A DNA stretch of 64,000 bases from Bradyrhizobium sp. CCBAU 53338 (GTDB lineage Bacteria; Pseudomonadota; Alphaproteobacteria; Rhizobiales; Xanthobacteraceae), in assembly GCF_015291665.1 (NCBI RefSeq), contig NZ_CP030048.1, forward strand, positions 5,580,001-5,644,000, given 5' to 3'. The number at the start of each line of letters is the position of its first letter. The stretch's first letter is position 1. Below the pieces are notes generated by a model, which had not been told where the DNA came from, did not search any database, and saw nothing but the letters and a program-made list of their open reading frames with translations. This document shows, piece after piece, positions 8,100-17,080 of this stretch. Both the position numbers and the translations under genes were made by a program.

Positions 8100-9308
8100 A
8101 TGAAATTGTTTGCGCTACGAATGCTGCCGTGGCTGCTGGCCGCGTCGATGGCAGCCACCACCGCCGCAAAGGCGGCCGATAACAAGGTCGTGATCGGCGA
8201 TATCGACGATATGTCGGGTCTCTACGCCGACGTCATCGGCCCCGGCGGCGTCGAAGCCGCCAAAATGGCGATCGAGGATTTCGGCGGCAGCGTCCTCGGC
8301 AACAAGATCGAGTTCATGGTCTCGGATCATCAAAACAAGCCCGACGTCGGTGCGCAGAAATTCCGCGAATGGGCCGACCGCGATGGCGTCACCATGATCC
8401 TCGGCGGCTCGAACACGGGCGTCAGCCTGGCGATGAACAACGTTGCCAAGGAGAAGAAAATCCCCTTCATCGCGATCGGCGCCGCTGGTGCATCGCTGAC
8501 CGGCAAGGACTGCACACCCTACACCGTGCACTACGTCTACGACACCACGGCGCTGGGCAACGGTACCGCCAAGACCATGGTGAAGCAGGGCGGCAAGACC
8601 TGGTTCTTCCTGACGGCAGACTATGCCTTCGGCACGCAGTTGCAGGAATCCGCCTCGAAGGTCGTCGAGGCCAATGGCGGCAAGGTGGTCGGCGCGGTGC
8701 GCGTGCCGCTCTCGACCTCCGACTTCTCCAGCTACCTGCTTCAGGCCCAAAACTCGGGTGCGCAAGTGCTGGGCCTCGCCAATGCCGGCAACGATTTCAC
8801 CAACTCGATCAAGGCCGCCGACGAATTCGGCATCGCCAAGACGATGAAGCCGGCCGCGTTGCTCGCCTTCATCAGCGACATCCACAGCCTCGGGCTGAAG
8901 ACCGCTCAAGGCCTCTATCTAACCACCGGCTGGTACTGGGATCTCAACGACAAGACCCGCGCCTTCGCCAAGCGTTACTTCGAGAAGACCAAGCGCGAGC
9001 CGACCATGAACCAGGCGGGCTACTATTCGGCCACCATGACCTACCTCAACGCGGTCAAGGCTGCCGGCACGACTGACTCCGACAAGGTGATGGCCCAGCT
9101 CAAGAAGATGAAGATCGACGACATGTTCACCAGCAACGGCAAGATCCGCGCCGACGGGCTGATGGAGCATGAGATGTACATCATGCAGGTGAAGAAGCCC
9201 GACGAATCCAAGCAGCCCTGGGACTACTACAAGCTGGTGCAGACCATGACAGGCGAGGAGGCATTCGGAAAGCTGTCGGACTCGGCCTGCCCGCTGGTCA
9301 CGCACTGA
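8100..9308 (+). CDS. ABC transporter substrate-binding protein (branched-chain amino acid type)
   Basis: A 402-residue periplasmic binding protein of the Leu/Ile/Val-binding (Peripla_BP_6) family. It has a clear Sec signal peptide (MKLFALRMLPWLLAASMAAT, cleavage near TAAKA), then the first lobe with IGDIDDMSGLYAD and the conserved VSDHQNKPDV strand, and a second lobe with FLTADYAFG. The C-terminus has SACPLV. No permease or ATPase genes are adjacent, so it may work with a transporter encoded elsewhere. Neighbouring CoA ligase suggests, but does not prove, an aromatic or fatty-acid ligand. Confidence 0.92.
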   Translation: MKLFALRMLPWLLAASMAATTAAKAADNKVVIGDIDDMSGLYADVIGPGGVEAAKMAIEDFGGSVLGNKIEFMVSDHQNKPDVGAQKFREWADRDGVTMILGGSNTGVSLAMNNVAKEKKIPFIAIGAAGASLTGKDCTPYTVHYVYDTTALGNGTAKTMVKQGGKTWFFLTADYAFGTQLQESASKVVEANGGKVVGAVRVPLSTSDFSSYLLQAQNSGAQVLGLANAGNDFTNSIKAADEFGIAKTMKPAALLAFISDIHSLGLKTAQGLYLTTGWYWDLNDKTRAFAKRYFEKTKREPTMNQAGYYSATMTYLNAVKAAGTTDSDKVMAQLKKMKIDDMFTSNGKIRADGLMEHEMYIMQVKKPDESKQPWDYYKLVQTMTGEEAFGKLSDSACPLVTH

Positions 9309-9329
9309 AGCCTGGTTCATCATCAGGTG

Positions 9330-9740
9330 TCACATGAGGCGCACCCATGGGTGCGCCTCTCCCTTCACCACGAGCACGAGCACGAAGCTGTACTGAAACA
9401 CCCAGGGCTGCCACCGCGTCTGATCGGCGAGACAGAACGCGATCATGATGGCGAGGAAGCCCACGATCGGCCAGCGCGTGCGAGGGATGATCATCGCAAG
9501 CCCTGCCAGCACGAACAGCGCACCATGGAGCGCCACAGCCACGGCGCCCTCGATCGGCGGCAGCGACCAGACCGGCACCTGTGGATAAGACCGTGGCCCT
9601 ATTCATAGCCCCGGAGACATCGCCAGCCCGGTGCAAAATGCGACAAGGATCGTCAGCCGAAGCAGGAACAGGCGTCGCGGCGGAGCCGTGCCGTTGTCGT
9701 CGGCGTTGCCTTGTCGACCCATGCCCGTTTGCGTCCGCAT
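9330..9740 (-). pseudogene. Broken membrane-protein gene (in-frame TGA and missing C-terminus)
   Basis: From an ATG at 9738-9740 the frame reads MRTQTGMGRQGN, a hydrophobic helix (RRLFLLRLTILVAFCTGLA) and then SPGL, followed by a TGA at 9603-9605. The same frame continues without break as IGPRSYPQVPVWSLPP and two more hydrophobic helices up to a stop at 9330. Continuity of membrane-protein character across the TGA argues that one codon, perhaps TGG for Trp, mutated. The product also ends abruptly after KGEAHPWVRLM, so the rest of the gene appears lost. I cannot name the family with confidence; it resembles multi-span proteins seen in Bradyrhizobium. Recoding as selenocysteine is unlikely because no SECIS-like context was seen. 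Confidence 0.65.
9337..9358 (+). terminator. Perfect 22-bp palindromic hairpin after the binding-protein gene
   Basis: AGGCGCACCC (9337-9346), AT, GGGTGCGCCT (9349-9358). It is 28 bp after the stop codon and probably terminates transcription, although the T-tract that follows is poor (CTCCCTTC). It overlaps the 3' end of the opposing pseudogene. Confidence 0.6.
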
Positions 9741-9932
9741 GGCTCCTCCCGCGAACGACCATACTCGGATAAGTGGCCTGTCGCGGCCGTTGGTTCGACC
9801 GCGACCGGCCCGACCTTTCACTGGCTTAGAACGGGGATAAACCGCTTCACAGGCCTGCGGAAAATGGGTTAGGTCACTTTGCTCCCGTCGCCCGTGCCCT
9901 CAACCGGCGACTCACATCGGTGATGGAACGAC

Positions 9933-10787
9933 ATGGCCCGCAGGTTTTCCGCTCCCTATCAGTCGGAGCCCGTGTCCAGCCTCGCCACCTGGGCACGCAA
10001 TCTGGCCGTGTTCGCGGTGGTGGCGGTGGTGGTGTCGATCATCATCGTCCGCTTCGACTTCCTCGAGATGAAGCCGGCGCTGGCCACCTTCTTCGGCGGG
10101 CTCGCGATTGCGGGACTGTCCATCCTGTTCGGCCTCGCCGGCTTTGCCGCGATCTGGCAGAACGGTTCGCGCGGCATGGCGCGCATCCTGCTCGCCTTCC
10201 TGATCGACGGAGCGATCCTCGCCTATCCCGCTTATCAGGCCCTGCTCTACCGCAAGCTGCCTCACATCTACGACATCACGACCGACCCGATCAACCCGCC
10301 GCGCTTCGACGCGCTGTCGCGCCTGCGCACCGGCGACGGCACCAACACGGCCGTCTATGCCGGTCTCTATTCGGCCGAGCAGCAGCGCCAATTCTATCCT
10401 GACATCGAGCCGATCGAGCTCGAGATCCCCGTCGACCGCGCCTATGCGATCGCGCGCCAGCTCGTCATCAAGCGCAAATGGACCGTCATCGACGAACGCG
10501 AGCCGCAGCCGCCGCGCCGCATGGGCCGCATCGAGGCCGTGGCGCGCACGCCGATCATGGGCTTTCGCGAGGACATCTCGATCAGGGTCGTGCCTGACGG
10601 CGACGATTCCCGCGTCGATATCCGCTCCGCCTCGCGCTATTTCGACAGCGACCTCGGCAGCAATGCCGCGCGCGTGACGAAGTTCATCGACGACCTCAAC
10701 ACCGCCGCCGACGCCGATGCGCTCAAGCCGGCGAAGAAGACCCCGGTGACGCCGCCGAAAGCACCCGCGAAGACGGTGAAGAAGTGA
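9933..10787 (+). CDS. DUF1499 domain membrane protein
   Basis: A 284-residue protein with three predicted N-terminal membrane helices (about residues 20-42, 50-75 and 82-105) followed by a soluble domain (about residues 120-255) of the DUF1499 type, with DITTDPINPPRF, the strand pattern around KWTVIDER and a conserved DDSRVDIRSASR motif. The C-terminal tail is Lys/Pro/Thr-rich. Function is unknown for the family. The gene is convergent with the MBL hydrolase; the two stops are only a few bases apart. Confidence 0.88.
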   Translation: MARRFSAPYQSEPVSSLATWARNLAVFAVVAVVVSIIIVRFDFLEMKPALATFFGGLAIAGLSILFGLAGFAAIWQNGSRGMARILLAFLIDGAILAYPAYQALLYRKLPHIYDITTDPINPPRFDALSRLRTGDGTNTAVYAGLYSAEQQRQFYPDIEPIELEIPVDRAYAIARQLVIKRKWTVIDEREPQPPRRMGRIEAVARTPIMGFREDISIRVVPDGDDSRVDIRSASRYFDSDLGSNAARVTKFIDDLNTAADADALKPAKKTPVTPPKAPAKTVKK

Positions 10788-10794
10788 CGGCGCG

Positions 10795-11718
10795 CTAGGC
10801 GTTCGCCATCCGATACGTCCCGCCGATCACCGGATCGCCATCCGTCGCGACGACGCCGCGCGCGACGAGGTCCTCCAGATGCGCCAGCACGGAATAGCCG
10901 GCGGCCGTGGTCAGCCGGGGGTCGATGCCGATATAGATCGCACGCACCATCGTCGGGATATCGGTCTCGCCCTTGGCGAGACGGTGCAGGATCGAAGCCT
11001 CGCGCGCCTTGCGGTGACGGATCAGGAAACGCACGAAGCGCTGGCCCTCGGGGATTTCCGGGCCGTGGCCGGAGAAGTACAGATCTTCCTCGCGTGCGGC
11101 GAGCCGGTCGAGCGAGTCCATGTAATCGATCATCGAGCCATCGGGCGGCGCCACGATCGAGGTCGACCAACCCATGACGTGATCGCCGACGAAGTTGAAC
11201 TTCCGCTCAGGCCAGGCAAAGGCGAGATGATTGGCGGTATGGCCGGGGGTTGCCACAGCCTCGAGCCGCCAGCCGGCGCCTTCGACGACGTCACCATGGG
11301 CGATCCTGATATCGGGCACGAAGTCGCGATCAGATCCGGATTCCGGATTGTGCTTCTCGCTCTCGAAGCGCGGACGCGAGGCGCGATGCGGGCCCTCGGC
11401 ATAAACAGGCGCGCCGGTCGCCCGCTTGATCCGCGCCGTGTTGGGCGAATGGTCGCGGTGAGTATGGGTGACGAAGATGTGGCTCACCGTTTCGCCCCTG
11501 ACAGCATCGAGCAGCGCGGCCGCATGGGCCTCGTCGTCAGGACCTGGATCGATGATCGCGACGTTGCCGGTGCCGACGATGTAGCTGACGGTGCCGGTGA
11601 AGGTGAACGGGCTCGGATTGCTACAGAGCACGCGCCGCACGCCGGGGCGAACTTCCTCGACAATGCCGGGCTTCAGCGGAAAGCTGCGGTTGAACGGGAC
11701 GTCGTCGTTGTCGGACAT
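10795..11718 (-). CDS. MBL fold metallo-hydrolase
   Basis: A 307-residue metallo-beta-lactamase-fold protein. The metal-binding signature THTHRDH lies near residues 85-91, the strand DPGPDDEAHAAALL precedes it, further ligands are in TPGHTANH and in GDHVMGWS, and the C-terminal winged-helix-like segment matches the LACTB2/YflN-type hydrolases. The ATG at 11718 has AGGAAGT just upstream and is preferred to an upstream alternative start. It is probably a thioester or phosphodiester hydrolase, but the substrate is unknown. A REP-like element separates it from glutaryl-CoA dehydrogenase. Confidence 0.9.
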   Translation of the reverse strand: MSDNDDVPFNRSFPLKPGIVEEVRPGVRRVLCSNPSPFTFTGTVSYIVGTGNVAIIDPGPDDEAHAAALLDAVRGETVSHIFVTHTHRDHSPNTARIKRATGAPVYAEGPHRASRPRFESEKHNPESGSDRDFVPDIRIAHGDVVEGAGWRLEAVATPGHTANHLAFAWPERKFNFVGDHVMGWSTSIVAPPDGSMIDYMDSLDRLAAREEDLYFSGHGPEIPEGQRFVRFLIRHRKAREASILHRLAKGETDIPTMVRAIYIGIDPRLTTAAGYSVLAHLEDLVARGVVATDGDPVIGGTYRMANA

Positions 11719-11752
11719 GAGACTTCCTATGCGTACCGCTCCGCCCTTCGTC

Positions 11753-11843
11753 ATACCCCGCGAAAGCGGGGTATCCAGTACGCCGCAGCGGTCGATACGA
11801 AGGCGAGGTCTCTGGGATACTGGATCGTCCGCTTTCGCGGACG
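11753..11843. repeat. REP doublet (BIME-like) of two hairpins in inverted orientation
   Basis: Hairpin 1 is ATACCCCGC (11753-11761), loop GAAA, GCGGGGTAT. Hairpin 2 is CGTCCGC (11826-11832), loop TTTC, GCGGACG. ATCCAGTA (11773-11780) after hairpin 1 is the inverse of TACTGGAT (11818-11825) before hairpin 2, so the unit is a pair of related repeats facing each other. Such elements are scattered in Bradyrhizobium intergenic DNA. It lies between the MBL hydrolase and gcdH genes. Confidence 0.8.
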
Positions 11844-11884
11844 ATGACAGCGGAGCATATCGACCACGTCGGTATTCCGGGCGC

Positions 11885-13099
11885 TCAGAAGAACGCCTGA
11901 ATACCCGTGATCGCGCGGCCCAGGATCAGGGCGTGGACGTCGTGGGTGCCCTCGTAGGTATTGACCGTCTCGAGGTTGTGGACGTGGCGCATCACGTGGA
12001 ATTCTGCGGAGATGCCGTTGCCGCCGTGCATGTCGCGGGCGACGCGGGCGATGTCGAGGGCCTTGCCGCAATTGTTGCGCTTCATGATCGAGATCATCTC
12101 GGGCGCGAACTTGCCCTCGTCCATCAGGCGGCCGACGCGAAGCGAGCCCTGCAGGCCGAGCGCGATTTCGGTCTCCATGTCGGCGAGCTTTTTCTGCACC
12201 AGTTGGGTTGCAGCCAGCGGCTTGCCGAACTGCTTGCGGTCGAGGGTGTATTGGCGGGCGCGATGCATGCAGTCCTCGGCGGCGCCGAGCGCACCCCAGG
12301 AGATGCCGTAGCGGGCGCGGTTGAGGCAGCCGAACGGACCCTTCAGGCCAGAGACGTTGGGGAGCAACGCACTTTCGGGGACCACGACGCCGTCCATCAC
12401 GACCTCGCCGGTGATGGAGGCGCGAAGCGAAAGCTTGCTGCCGATCTTCGGCGCGGAGAGGCCCTTCATGCCCTTCTCCAGCACGAAGCCGCGGATCTGG
12501 TTGTCGTGCTCGGCCGACTTGGCCCAGATCACGAACACGTCGGCGATCGGCGCGTTCGAGATCCACATCTTGCTGCCGGTGAGGCGATAGCCGTCCGAGA
12601 CCTTCTCGGCGCGGGTCTTCATGCCGGCCGGGTCGGAGCCGGCATCCGGCTCGGTCAGGCCGAAGCAGCCGACCCACTCGCCGCTGGCGAGCTTGGGCAG
12701 GTACTTCTTGCGCTGGTTCTCGTCGCCATAGGCGTAGATCGGGTACATCACCAGCGAGGACTGCACCGAGTTCATCGAACGATAGCCGGAATCGACCCGC
12801 TCGATCTCGCGCGCGACGAGGCCGTACGCCACATAGCTCGCATTGGCGCAGCCATACTCCTCGGGGAGCGTGATGCCGATCAGGCCGAGCTCGCCCATCT
12901 CGTTGAAGATCTCGCGATCGGTCTTCTCTTCCAGATAGGCCTTGGTGACGCGCGGCAGCAGCTTGTCCTGGGCGTAGGCGCGCGCCGTGTCGCGCACCAT
13001 GCGCTCGTCTTCGGTGAGCTGCTCGTCGAGCAGGAACGGATCGTCCCACTGGAAGGAAGCCGCAGCCGGCTTGTCCTTGGTCTGAGGGCGCACGCTCAT
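11885..13099 (-). CDS. gcdH: Glutaryl-CoA dehydrogenase
   Basis: A 404-residue acyl-CoA dehydrogenase of the glutaryl-CoA type, which oxidises and decarboxylates glutaryl-CoA to crotonyl-CoA in lysine, tryptophan and aromatic degradation. The FAD-contact motif [12 protein letters not shown] is near residues 144-155, Arg residues for the glutarate carboxylate lie in the [13 protein letters not shown] region, and the catalytic base is Glu383 in NTYEGTHD. The N-terminal [14 protein letters not shown] is typical for GcdH. AAAGGACG precedes the ATG. The gene is flanked by REP-like repeats on both sides and is probably monocistronic. Confidence 0.94.
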   Translation of the reverse strand: MSVRPQTKDKPAAASFQWDDPFLLDEQLTEDERMVRDTARAYAQDKLLPRVTKAYLEEKTDREIFNEMGELGLIGITLPEEYGCANASYVAYGLVAREIERVDSGYRSMNSVQSSLVMYPIYAYGDENQRKKYLPKLASGEWVGCFGLTEPDAGSDPAGMKTRAEKVSDGYRLTGSKMWISNAPIADVFVIWAKSAEHDNQIRGFVLEKGMKGLSAPKIGSKLSLRASITGEVVMDGVVVPESALLPNVSGLKGPFGCLNRARYGISWGALGAAEDCMHRARQYTLDRKQFGKPLAATQLVQKKLADMETEIALGLQGSLRVGRLMDEGKFAPEMISIMKRNNCGKALDIARVARDMHGGNGISAEFHVMRHVHNLETVNTYEGTHDVHALILGRAITGIQAFF

Positions 13100-13190
13100 G
13101 AAACGTCCTTTCGGTCTGGTTCCGTCTAGAAATTGCCGGACAAACTAAAGCGCCGCGGCAACAAGTGCAATTGCATCCTGGCTTCCGTCG

Positions 13191-13220
13191 TTCCGGGGCG
13201 CGCAAAGCGCGAACCCGGAA
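13191..13220. repeat. REP-like palindrome upstream of gcdH
   Basis: TTCCGGG (13191-13197) and GCGC (13200-13203), loop AAA, GCGC (13207-13210) and CCCGGAA (13214-13220). The hairpin is in the 133-bp gap between ribB and gcdH and resembles the single-unit REP repeats of Bradyrhizobium. Confidence 0.7.
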
Positions 13221-13232
13221 TGACACTGCGTG

Positions 13233-14309
13233 TCAGCTTTCGAGCTGCTCGTTGGCGACGATCTCGATGCCGAAGCCCGACAGGCCCTTGTAGTCGTGCA
13301 CCGACGAGGTGAGATGGCGGATCGAGGTGACGCCGAGATCGCGCAATATCTGCGCGCCGACGCCGACCTCTCGCCACTGGCGGTTGCGGTCCGCTTCCGT
13401 CGCCGTCTCGTCCGGCAGCGGCGATACGGGAACGCCGGCTGCGCCGTCGCGCAGATAAACCAGCACGCCGCGACCGGACTTCTTGAAGTGCTCGAGCACG
13501 GCCGCCATGCGCTTGTGGCCGGTGAAGGTGTCCTTGACGATGTTCGGCTTGTGGAAGCGCGTCAGCACGTTCTTGCCGTCACCGACGCCGTTATAGACGA
13601 AGGCGACGTGGGCGATGGAATCGAACGGCGAGCGGTAGGCATAGCCCTGGAGCGGCCCGATCGGGCTTTCGGTGGTGAAGGTCGAGACCCGCTCGATCAG
13701 CTTTTCGCGTGCCTGCCGGTAGGCGATCATGTCGGCAATGGTGACGTGCTTGAGCTTGTGCCTGGCGGCGAACTGGGCGACCTGCTCGCCCTTCATCACG
13801 CTGCCGTCGTCGTTCATCAATTCGCTGATGACGCCGACCGGCGGAAGGCCCGAGAGCTTGCAGAGATCGACCGCGGCCTCGGTATGGCCGGAGCGCAGCA
13901 GCACGCCGCCGTCCTTGGCGATCAGCGGGAAGATGTGGCCCGGACGAGCGAAGTCGTTGGCGCCGACATTGGGATTGGACAGCGCGCGGCAGCAGGAGGC
14001 GCGCTCCTCGGCCGAGATGCCGGTGCCGCCGTCGGGCTTGTAGTCGATCGAGACCGTGAACGCCGTGGTGTGGGCGGAATCGTTGTGGGCGACCATCGGA
14101 TCGAGCCGCAGCCGGCGCGCATCCTCGGTGGTAACAGGCGCGCAGACGATGCCGGAGGTGTGGCGGATGATGAAGGCCATCTTTTCCGCCGTGCAGAATG
14201 AGGCGGCGACGATCAGATCGCCTTCGCCCTCGCGGTCTTCGTCGTCGGTCACGACGACGAGCTCGCCCCTGGCAAAGGCCTGCAAGACTTCCTGAACGGT
14301 ATCGGGCAT
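13233..14309 (-). CDS. ribB: 3,4-dihydroxy-2-butanone-4-phosphate synthase with degenerate GTP cyclohydrolase II-like domain
   Basis: A 358-residue fusion. The N-terminal DHBP synthase domain (about residues 1-200) is intact, with the metal/substrate loop DDEDREGEGD at 22-31 and GHTEAAVDL at 141-149, and should make the four-carbon precursor of riboflavin. The C-terminal part (about 207-358) is related to GTP cyclohydrolase II, but the zinc-binding Cys cluster expected after the RVH region is absent: the segment reads RFHKPNIVKDTFTGHKR. It should therefore not be called a bifunctional RibBA. Such RibB proteins with a non-cyclohydrolase C-terminal domain are known in Proteobacteria. The gene has a 200-bp leader with no recognisable FMN riboswitch. 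Confidence 0.93.
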   Translation of the reverse strand: MPDTVQEVLQAFARGELVVVTDDEDREGEGDLIVAASFCTAEKMAFIIRHTSGIVCAPVTTEDARRLRLDPMVAHNDSAHTTAFTVSIDYKPDGGTGISAEERASCCRALSNPNVGANDFARPGHIFPLIAKDGGVLLRSGHTEAAVDLCKLSGLPPVGVISELMNDDGSVMKGEQVAQFAARHKLKHVTIADMIAYRQAREKLIERVSTFTTESPIGPLQGYAYRSPFDSIAHVAFVYNGVGDGKNVLTRFHKPNIVKDTFTGHKRMAAVLEHFKKSGRGVLVYLRDGAAGVPVSPLPDETATEADRNRQWREVGVGAQILRDLGVTSIRHLTSSVHDYKGLSGFGIEIVANEQLES

Positions 14310-14416
14310 GTCCCAATCTCTATCGGTTATGGGCCGGCGGCTTCACGGACGCCTTGGTCGGGATCGCCTTAGCTGGACTTGGACCCAAGCGCTAGTGTCC
14401 TGGATGCAACCGCATA

Positions 14417-14438
14417 TGCCCGGAGGCCGCTCCGGGCA
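14417..14438. other. Perfect hairpin in the ribB upstream region
   Basis: TGCCCGGAG (14417-14425), loop GCCG, CTCCGGGCA (14430-14438). It lies in the 201-bp gap between ribB and the Kef-type gene, about 110 bp upstream of the ribB ATG. It could end the antiporter transcript or be part of the ribB leader. It does not match the FMN aptamer. Confidence 0.4.
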
Positions 14439-14510
14439 GGCTCTCAGGCTTGCACCGAACATACCAGCGATATAGGCGCACCAGTCCCGGGCGGGAGACC
14501 GCCCCAGCGA

Positions 14511-16241
14511 TCAGGGCAGTACTTCGCATCGCTCGCTCAGCCGCTGGTCGAGCTCGGTGCGCTTGTCGGCCAGCAAGCCGGCCTGGGCGGCTTCGATCAC
14601 CGTAAACAACTCATGAGCGTCGCTGAGCCGGGTCACGGTGACGTAGCTGGCGCCGGCCGCATAGAGCTCGCCGACGTCGGACAGCAGATCGGCGGTGGCC
14701 ACGATCAGGGCATTCGGGTTGAGGGTGCGGACGTGGCGGACCAGCTTCTCGTTGCTGGCGCCCTTCAACAGTGCGTCCGGCACGCTGAGGATGATCATCT
14801 CGGATGTGCCGATCCCGGCATGGAGCAGCGTATCGACGTTGCTGATGTCGCCATAGATCACGTGCAGGCCGCGCGAAAGCAGGGTCTGGTACACATTGGG
14901 GTTGAAGTCGACCACCGTGATCTGCTCCAGCAGCACCGGGGCCTGCCGTTCGATCTCGGCGAGCAGCGCGCTCGCCGCACGGAAAAAGCCGAGTATGACG
15001 ATGCGGCGCGCTTCGCCGTGGCCGCCCTCGTGCCCCTCCTCAGTGTGGCCGTTGCCGTGGTCGAGATCGCGCAGGCCGATCCGCTTGAGCGGTCCGATGG
15101 CCCAGCGGGTGATCTCGTCGCTGCGGGTCATGACGAAGGTCGAGAGCACGGCCAGCACCACGAAGGCGAACGAGGCCGCGTTCGCCGTCTCGGCTGCAAT
15201 GTGATTGTCGGCGACGCCGGTCTGGATCACCACCAGCGAGAACTCGGATATCTGCGCCAGATTGATCGCCGGCAGCAGGCTCGCGCGCAGACCCTGCTTC
15301 ATCAGATAGAGCGGCGTGAAGGTGGTGACGAGGCGGCTCACCACGGTGAAGGCGGCGATCATCAGCGCCAGCCCGATCACCGAGAGGCCGGGCACCGGAA
15401 TGGTCATGCCCAGCGCAACGAAGAACAGCGTGATGAAGAAGTCGCGGAGCGTCGTGACCTTGGCGGTGACGTCGAGCGCGTAAGGAAAGGTCGAGAGCGA
15501 GACGCCGGCGATCAGCGCGCCCATCTCGCGCGACAGCGAAAGCTGCTCGGCGGTCTCGGCGACGAGAAAGCACCAGGCCAGAGCGCCGAGCAGGATCAGC
15601 TCGGGCCGGCGGGCGATCTGGTGGAACAGGCGCGGCAGCACGTAGCGGCTTACCAGCAGCGCGGCCGCGACCAGCACCGCGACGCGGCCAATGGAGAGCA
15701 GGATGACGCCGACTTGCAGATTGGCAAGGCTCGGCTGCACCGCCAGGAACAGGATGGCGAAGATGTCCTGGAGCACCAGCACGCCGAGCGTGATGCGGCC
15801 GGGCAAGGTGTCGAGCTCGCGCTTCTCGTAGAGCACCTTGACGATGATCACGGTCGAGGAGAGCGCGCAGGCAATGCAGAGATAGAGCGCATCGAAATGG
15901 CCGCCGCCGAGCGACAAGCCCAGCCCGGCGAAGAGCAGGATGCCGAGCAGGCAGCCGCCGATGAGCTGGCCGCCGGCCGCAAACAGGATCACCTTGCCGG
16001 CCCGCACGATCTTCTTCAGGTCGATCTCGAGCCCGATCATGAACAGCATGAAGATCAGCCCGAGCTCGGAGATGACGCTGATCGATTCCTGCGACTTGAC
16101 CCAGCCGGCACCGAATGGACCTATGCAGAAGCCGGCGATAAGGTAGGCCAGGATCAGCGGTTGCCGGGAGAAATGGGCTGCTAGCCCCAGCATCCAGGCA
16201 AACAGGATACAAAGTGTGATGTCGCGAATGAGCTCGTGCAT
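14511..16241 (-). CDS. Kef/YbaL-type cation:proton antiporter with RCK (TrkA-N) domain
   Basis: A 576-residue CPA2-family antiporter. The N-terminal two thirds (about residues 1-380) hold roughly 12 membrane helices, including the conserved GLEIDLKK and LSLSREMGALIAGVSLS segments. A short His/Glu/Gly-rich linker follows (about residues 375-393, HGNGHTEEGHEGGHGE). The C-terminal TrkA-N/RCK nucleotide-binding domain starts at RIVILGFFRAASALL and contains VVDFNPNVYQTL. Kef systems export K+ in exchange for H+ and are gated by the RCK domain; YbaL-like proteins are less defined. The ATG at 16241 is preferred to a TTG further upstream. Confidence 0.9.
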   Translation of the reverse strand: MHELIRDITLCILFAWMLGLAAHFSRQPLILAYLIAGFCIGPFGAGWVKSQESISVISELGLIFMLFMIGLEIDLKKIVRAGKVILFAAGGQLIGGCLLGILLFAGLGLSLGGGHFDALYLCIACALSSTVIIVKVLYEKRELDTLPGRITLGVLVLQDIFAILFLAVQPSLANLQVGVILLSIGRVAVLVAAALLVSRYVLPRLFHQIARRPELILLGALAWCFLVAETAEQLSLSREMGALIAGVSLSTFPYALDVTAKVTTLRDFFITLFFVALGMTIPVPGLSVIGLALMIAAFTVVSRLVTTFTPLYLMKQGLRASLLPAINLAQISEFSLVVIQTGVADNHIAAETANAASFAFVVLAVLSTFVMTRSDEITRWAIGPLKRIGLRDLDHGNGHTEEGHEGGHGEARRIVILGFFRAASALLAEIERQAPVLLEQITVVDFNPNVYQTLLSRGLHVIYGDISNVDTLLHAGIGTSEMIILSVPDALLKGASNEKLVRHVRTLNPNALIVATADLLSDVGELYAAGASYVTVTRLSDAHELFTVIEAAQAGLLADKRTELDQRLSERCEVLP

Positions 16242-16308
16242 GCCAGATCGGTCCGTTTTGCCGCACCCTAGAGACAGAGTGCGGCGCGGCAAGCGAGCAA
16301 TTCGTCAC

Positions 16309-16836
16309 ATGCGGGCAGGCCTCGCCGCTGCAATGCTGCTATGCCCCCTCGCCGTCGCCGGACCAGCTTTCGCGCAGCCCAAGGTGAATCTCGAACAGAC
16401 CTTCGCCGATTCGCTTCAAGCGATGCCGAAGGAGGAACTCGCCGTCTCCGGCGGCTTCTATGTGCCGGCCTATTCCAGCGTGGCGATGAGCCAGGGCAAG
16501 CTGCGGGTCGATTTTTCGGTGACGCTGAGCGTCCACAATGCCTCGGAGACGCAAGCGCTGGTGGTCCGGCGCATCGCCTATTTCGACACCGCCGGCAAGC
16601 AGGTCGAAAGCTATCTGAAGGCGCCGGTCGCCGTGAAGCCGCTCGCGACCATCTCGATCTTCATTCCGACCGACGACGTGCGCGGCGGAACGGGTGCCAA
16701 TTTCATCGTCGACTGGGCCGCTGCGAGCGAGATCGCCGAGCCTGCGGTCGAGGCCTTGATGGTTGGCGGCGTCGCCAATGCGCATTACGCTTTCATCAGC
16801 CAGGGTCGTCCGACCAGGACGGTGGGCAAGAAGTAG
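16309..16836 (+). CDS. DUF3124 family secreted protein
   Basis: A 175-residue exported protein. The ATG at 16309 opens a signal peptide (MRAGLAAAMLLCPLAVAGPA, cleavage near AFA). The mature part carries the DUF3124 beta-sandwich pattern, with FYVPAYSSV, VTLSVHNAS, RRIAYFDTAGKQVESYL and FIPTDDVRGGTGANF. The family has no known activity. The gene is divergent from the antiporter with only 67 bp between starts, so their promoters must overlap. Confidence 0.82.
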   Translation: MRAGLAAAMLLCPLAVAGPAFAQPKVNLEQTFADSLQAMPKEELAVSGGFYVPAYSSVAMSQGKLRVDFSVTLSVHNASETQALVVRRIAYFDTAGKQVESYLKAPVAVKPLATISIFIPTDDVRGGTGANFIVDWAAASEIAEPAVEALMVGGVANAHYAFISQGRPTRTVGKK

Positions 16837-17050
16837 AGCGGCCGCTGTTTCGAGCAAGCGCCGCCGGGACCTCGAATCGAAACCACGAAAACAACCCCAT
16901 GCACAGTAGCCGCGCCGGTAAAATCAACGCCTTGCCCGCATGCGCGACGAGGATGCGGATTTTACGAATTTTATTTGACGCGTCGGGCAAAACACTGGCA
17001 TGATGACATCATCGAAATCACAGCGCCCGGTCGGCGCCAGGCCGGCCGCC

Positions 17051-17080
17051 CAATAAAAACAACGCTCAATAAAAACAACG
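17051..17080 (+). repeat. Tandem 14-nt repeat next to a ribosome binding site
   Basis: CAATAAAAACAACG occurs at 17051-17064 and again at 17067-17080, making a 16-nt tandem duplication. The second copy abuts AGGAAC, the Shine-Dalgarno region of the aminotransferase gene at 17093. The copies are A-rich and unstructured, so they may keep the leader open for translation. Confidence 0.85.

Noticed and set aside
9603..9605. Selenocysteine recoding of the TGA
   Set aside because: No stem-loop typical of a bacterial SECIS right after the TGA was seen, and the protein also lacks its C-terminus, so decay is simpler.
9298..9762. 154-codon minus-strand frame over the broken membrane-protein gene
   Set aside because: Lacks hydrophobic helices and has shadow-like Arg/Ala composition; the other frame has the membrane-protein character.
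13233..14309. Bifunctional RibBA annotation
   Set aside because: The zinc-binding Cys residues of GTP cyclohydrolase II are absent.
14310..14510. FMN riboswitch upstream of ribB
   Set aside because: The conserved aptamer segments (such as the GGGTGAAATTCCC-type block) are not present; only a simple hairpin is seen.
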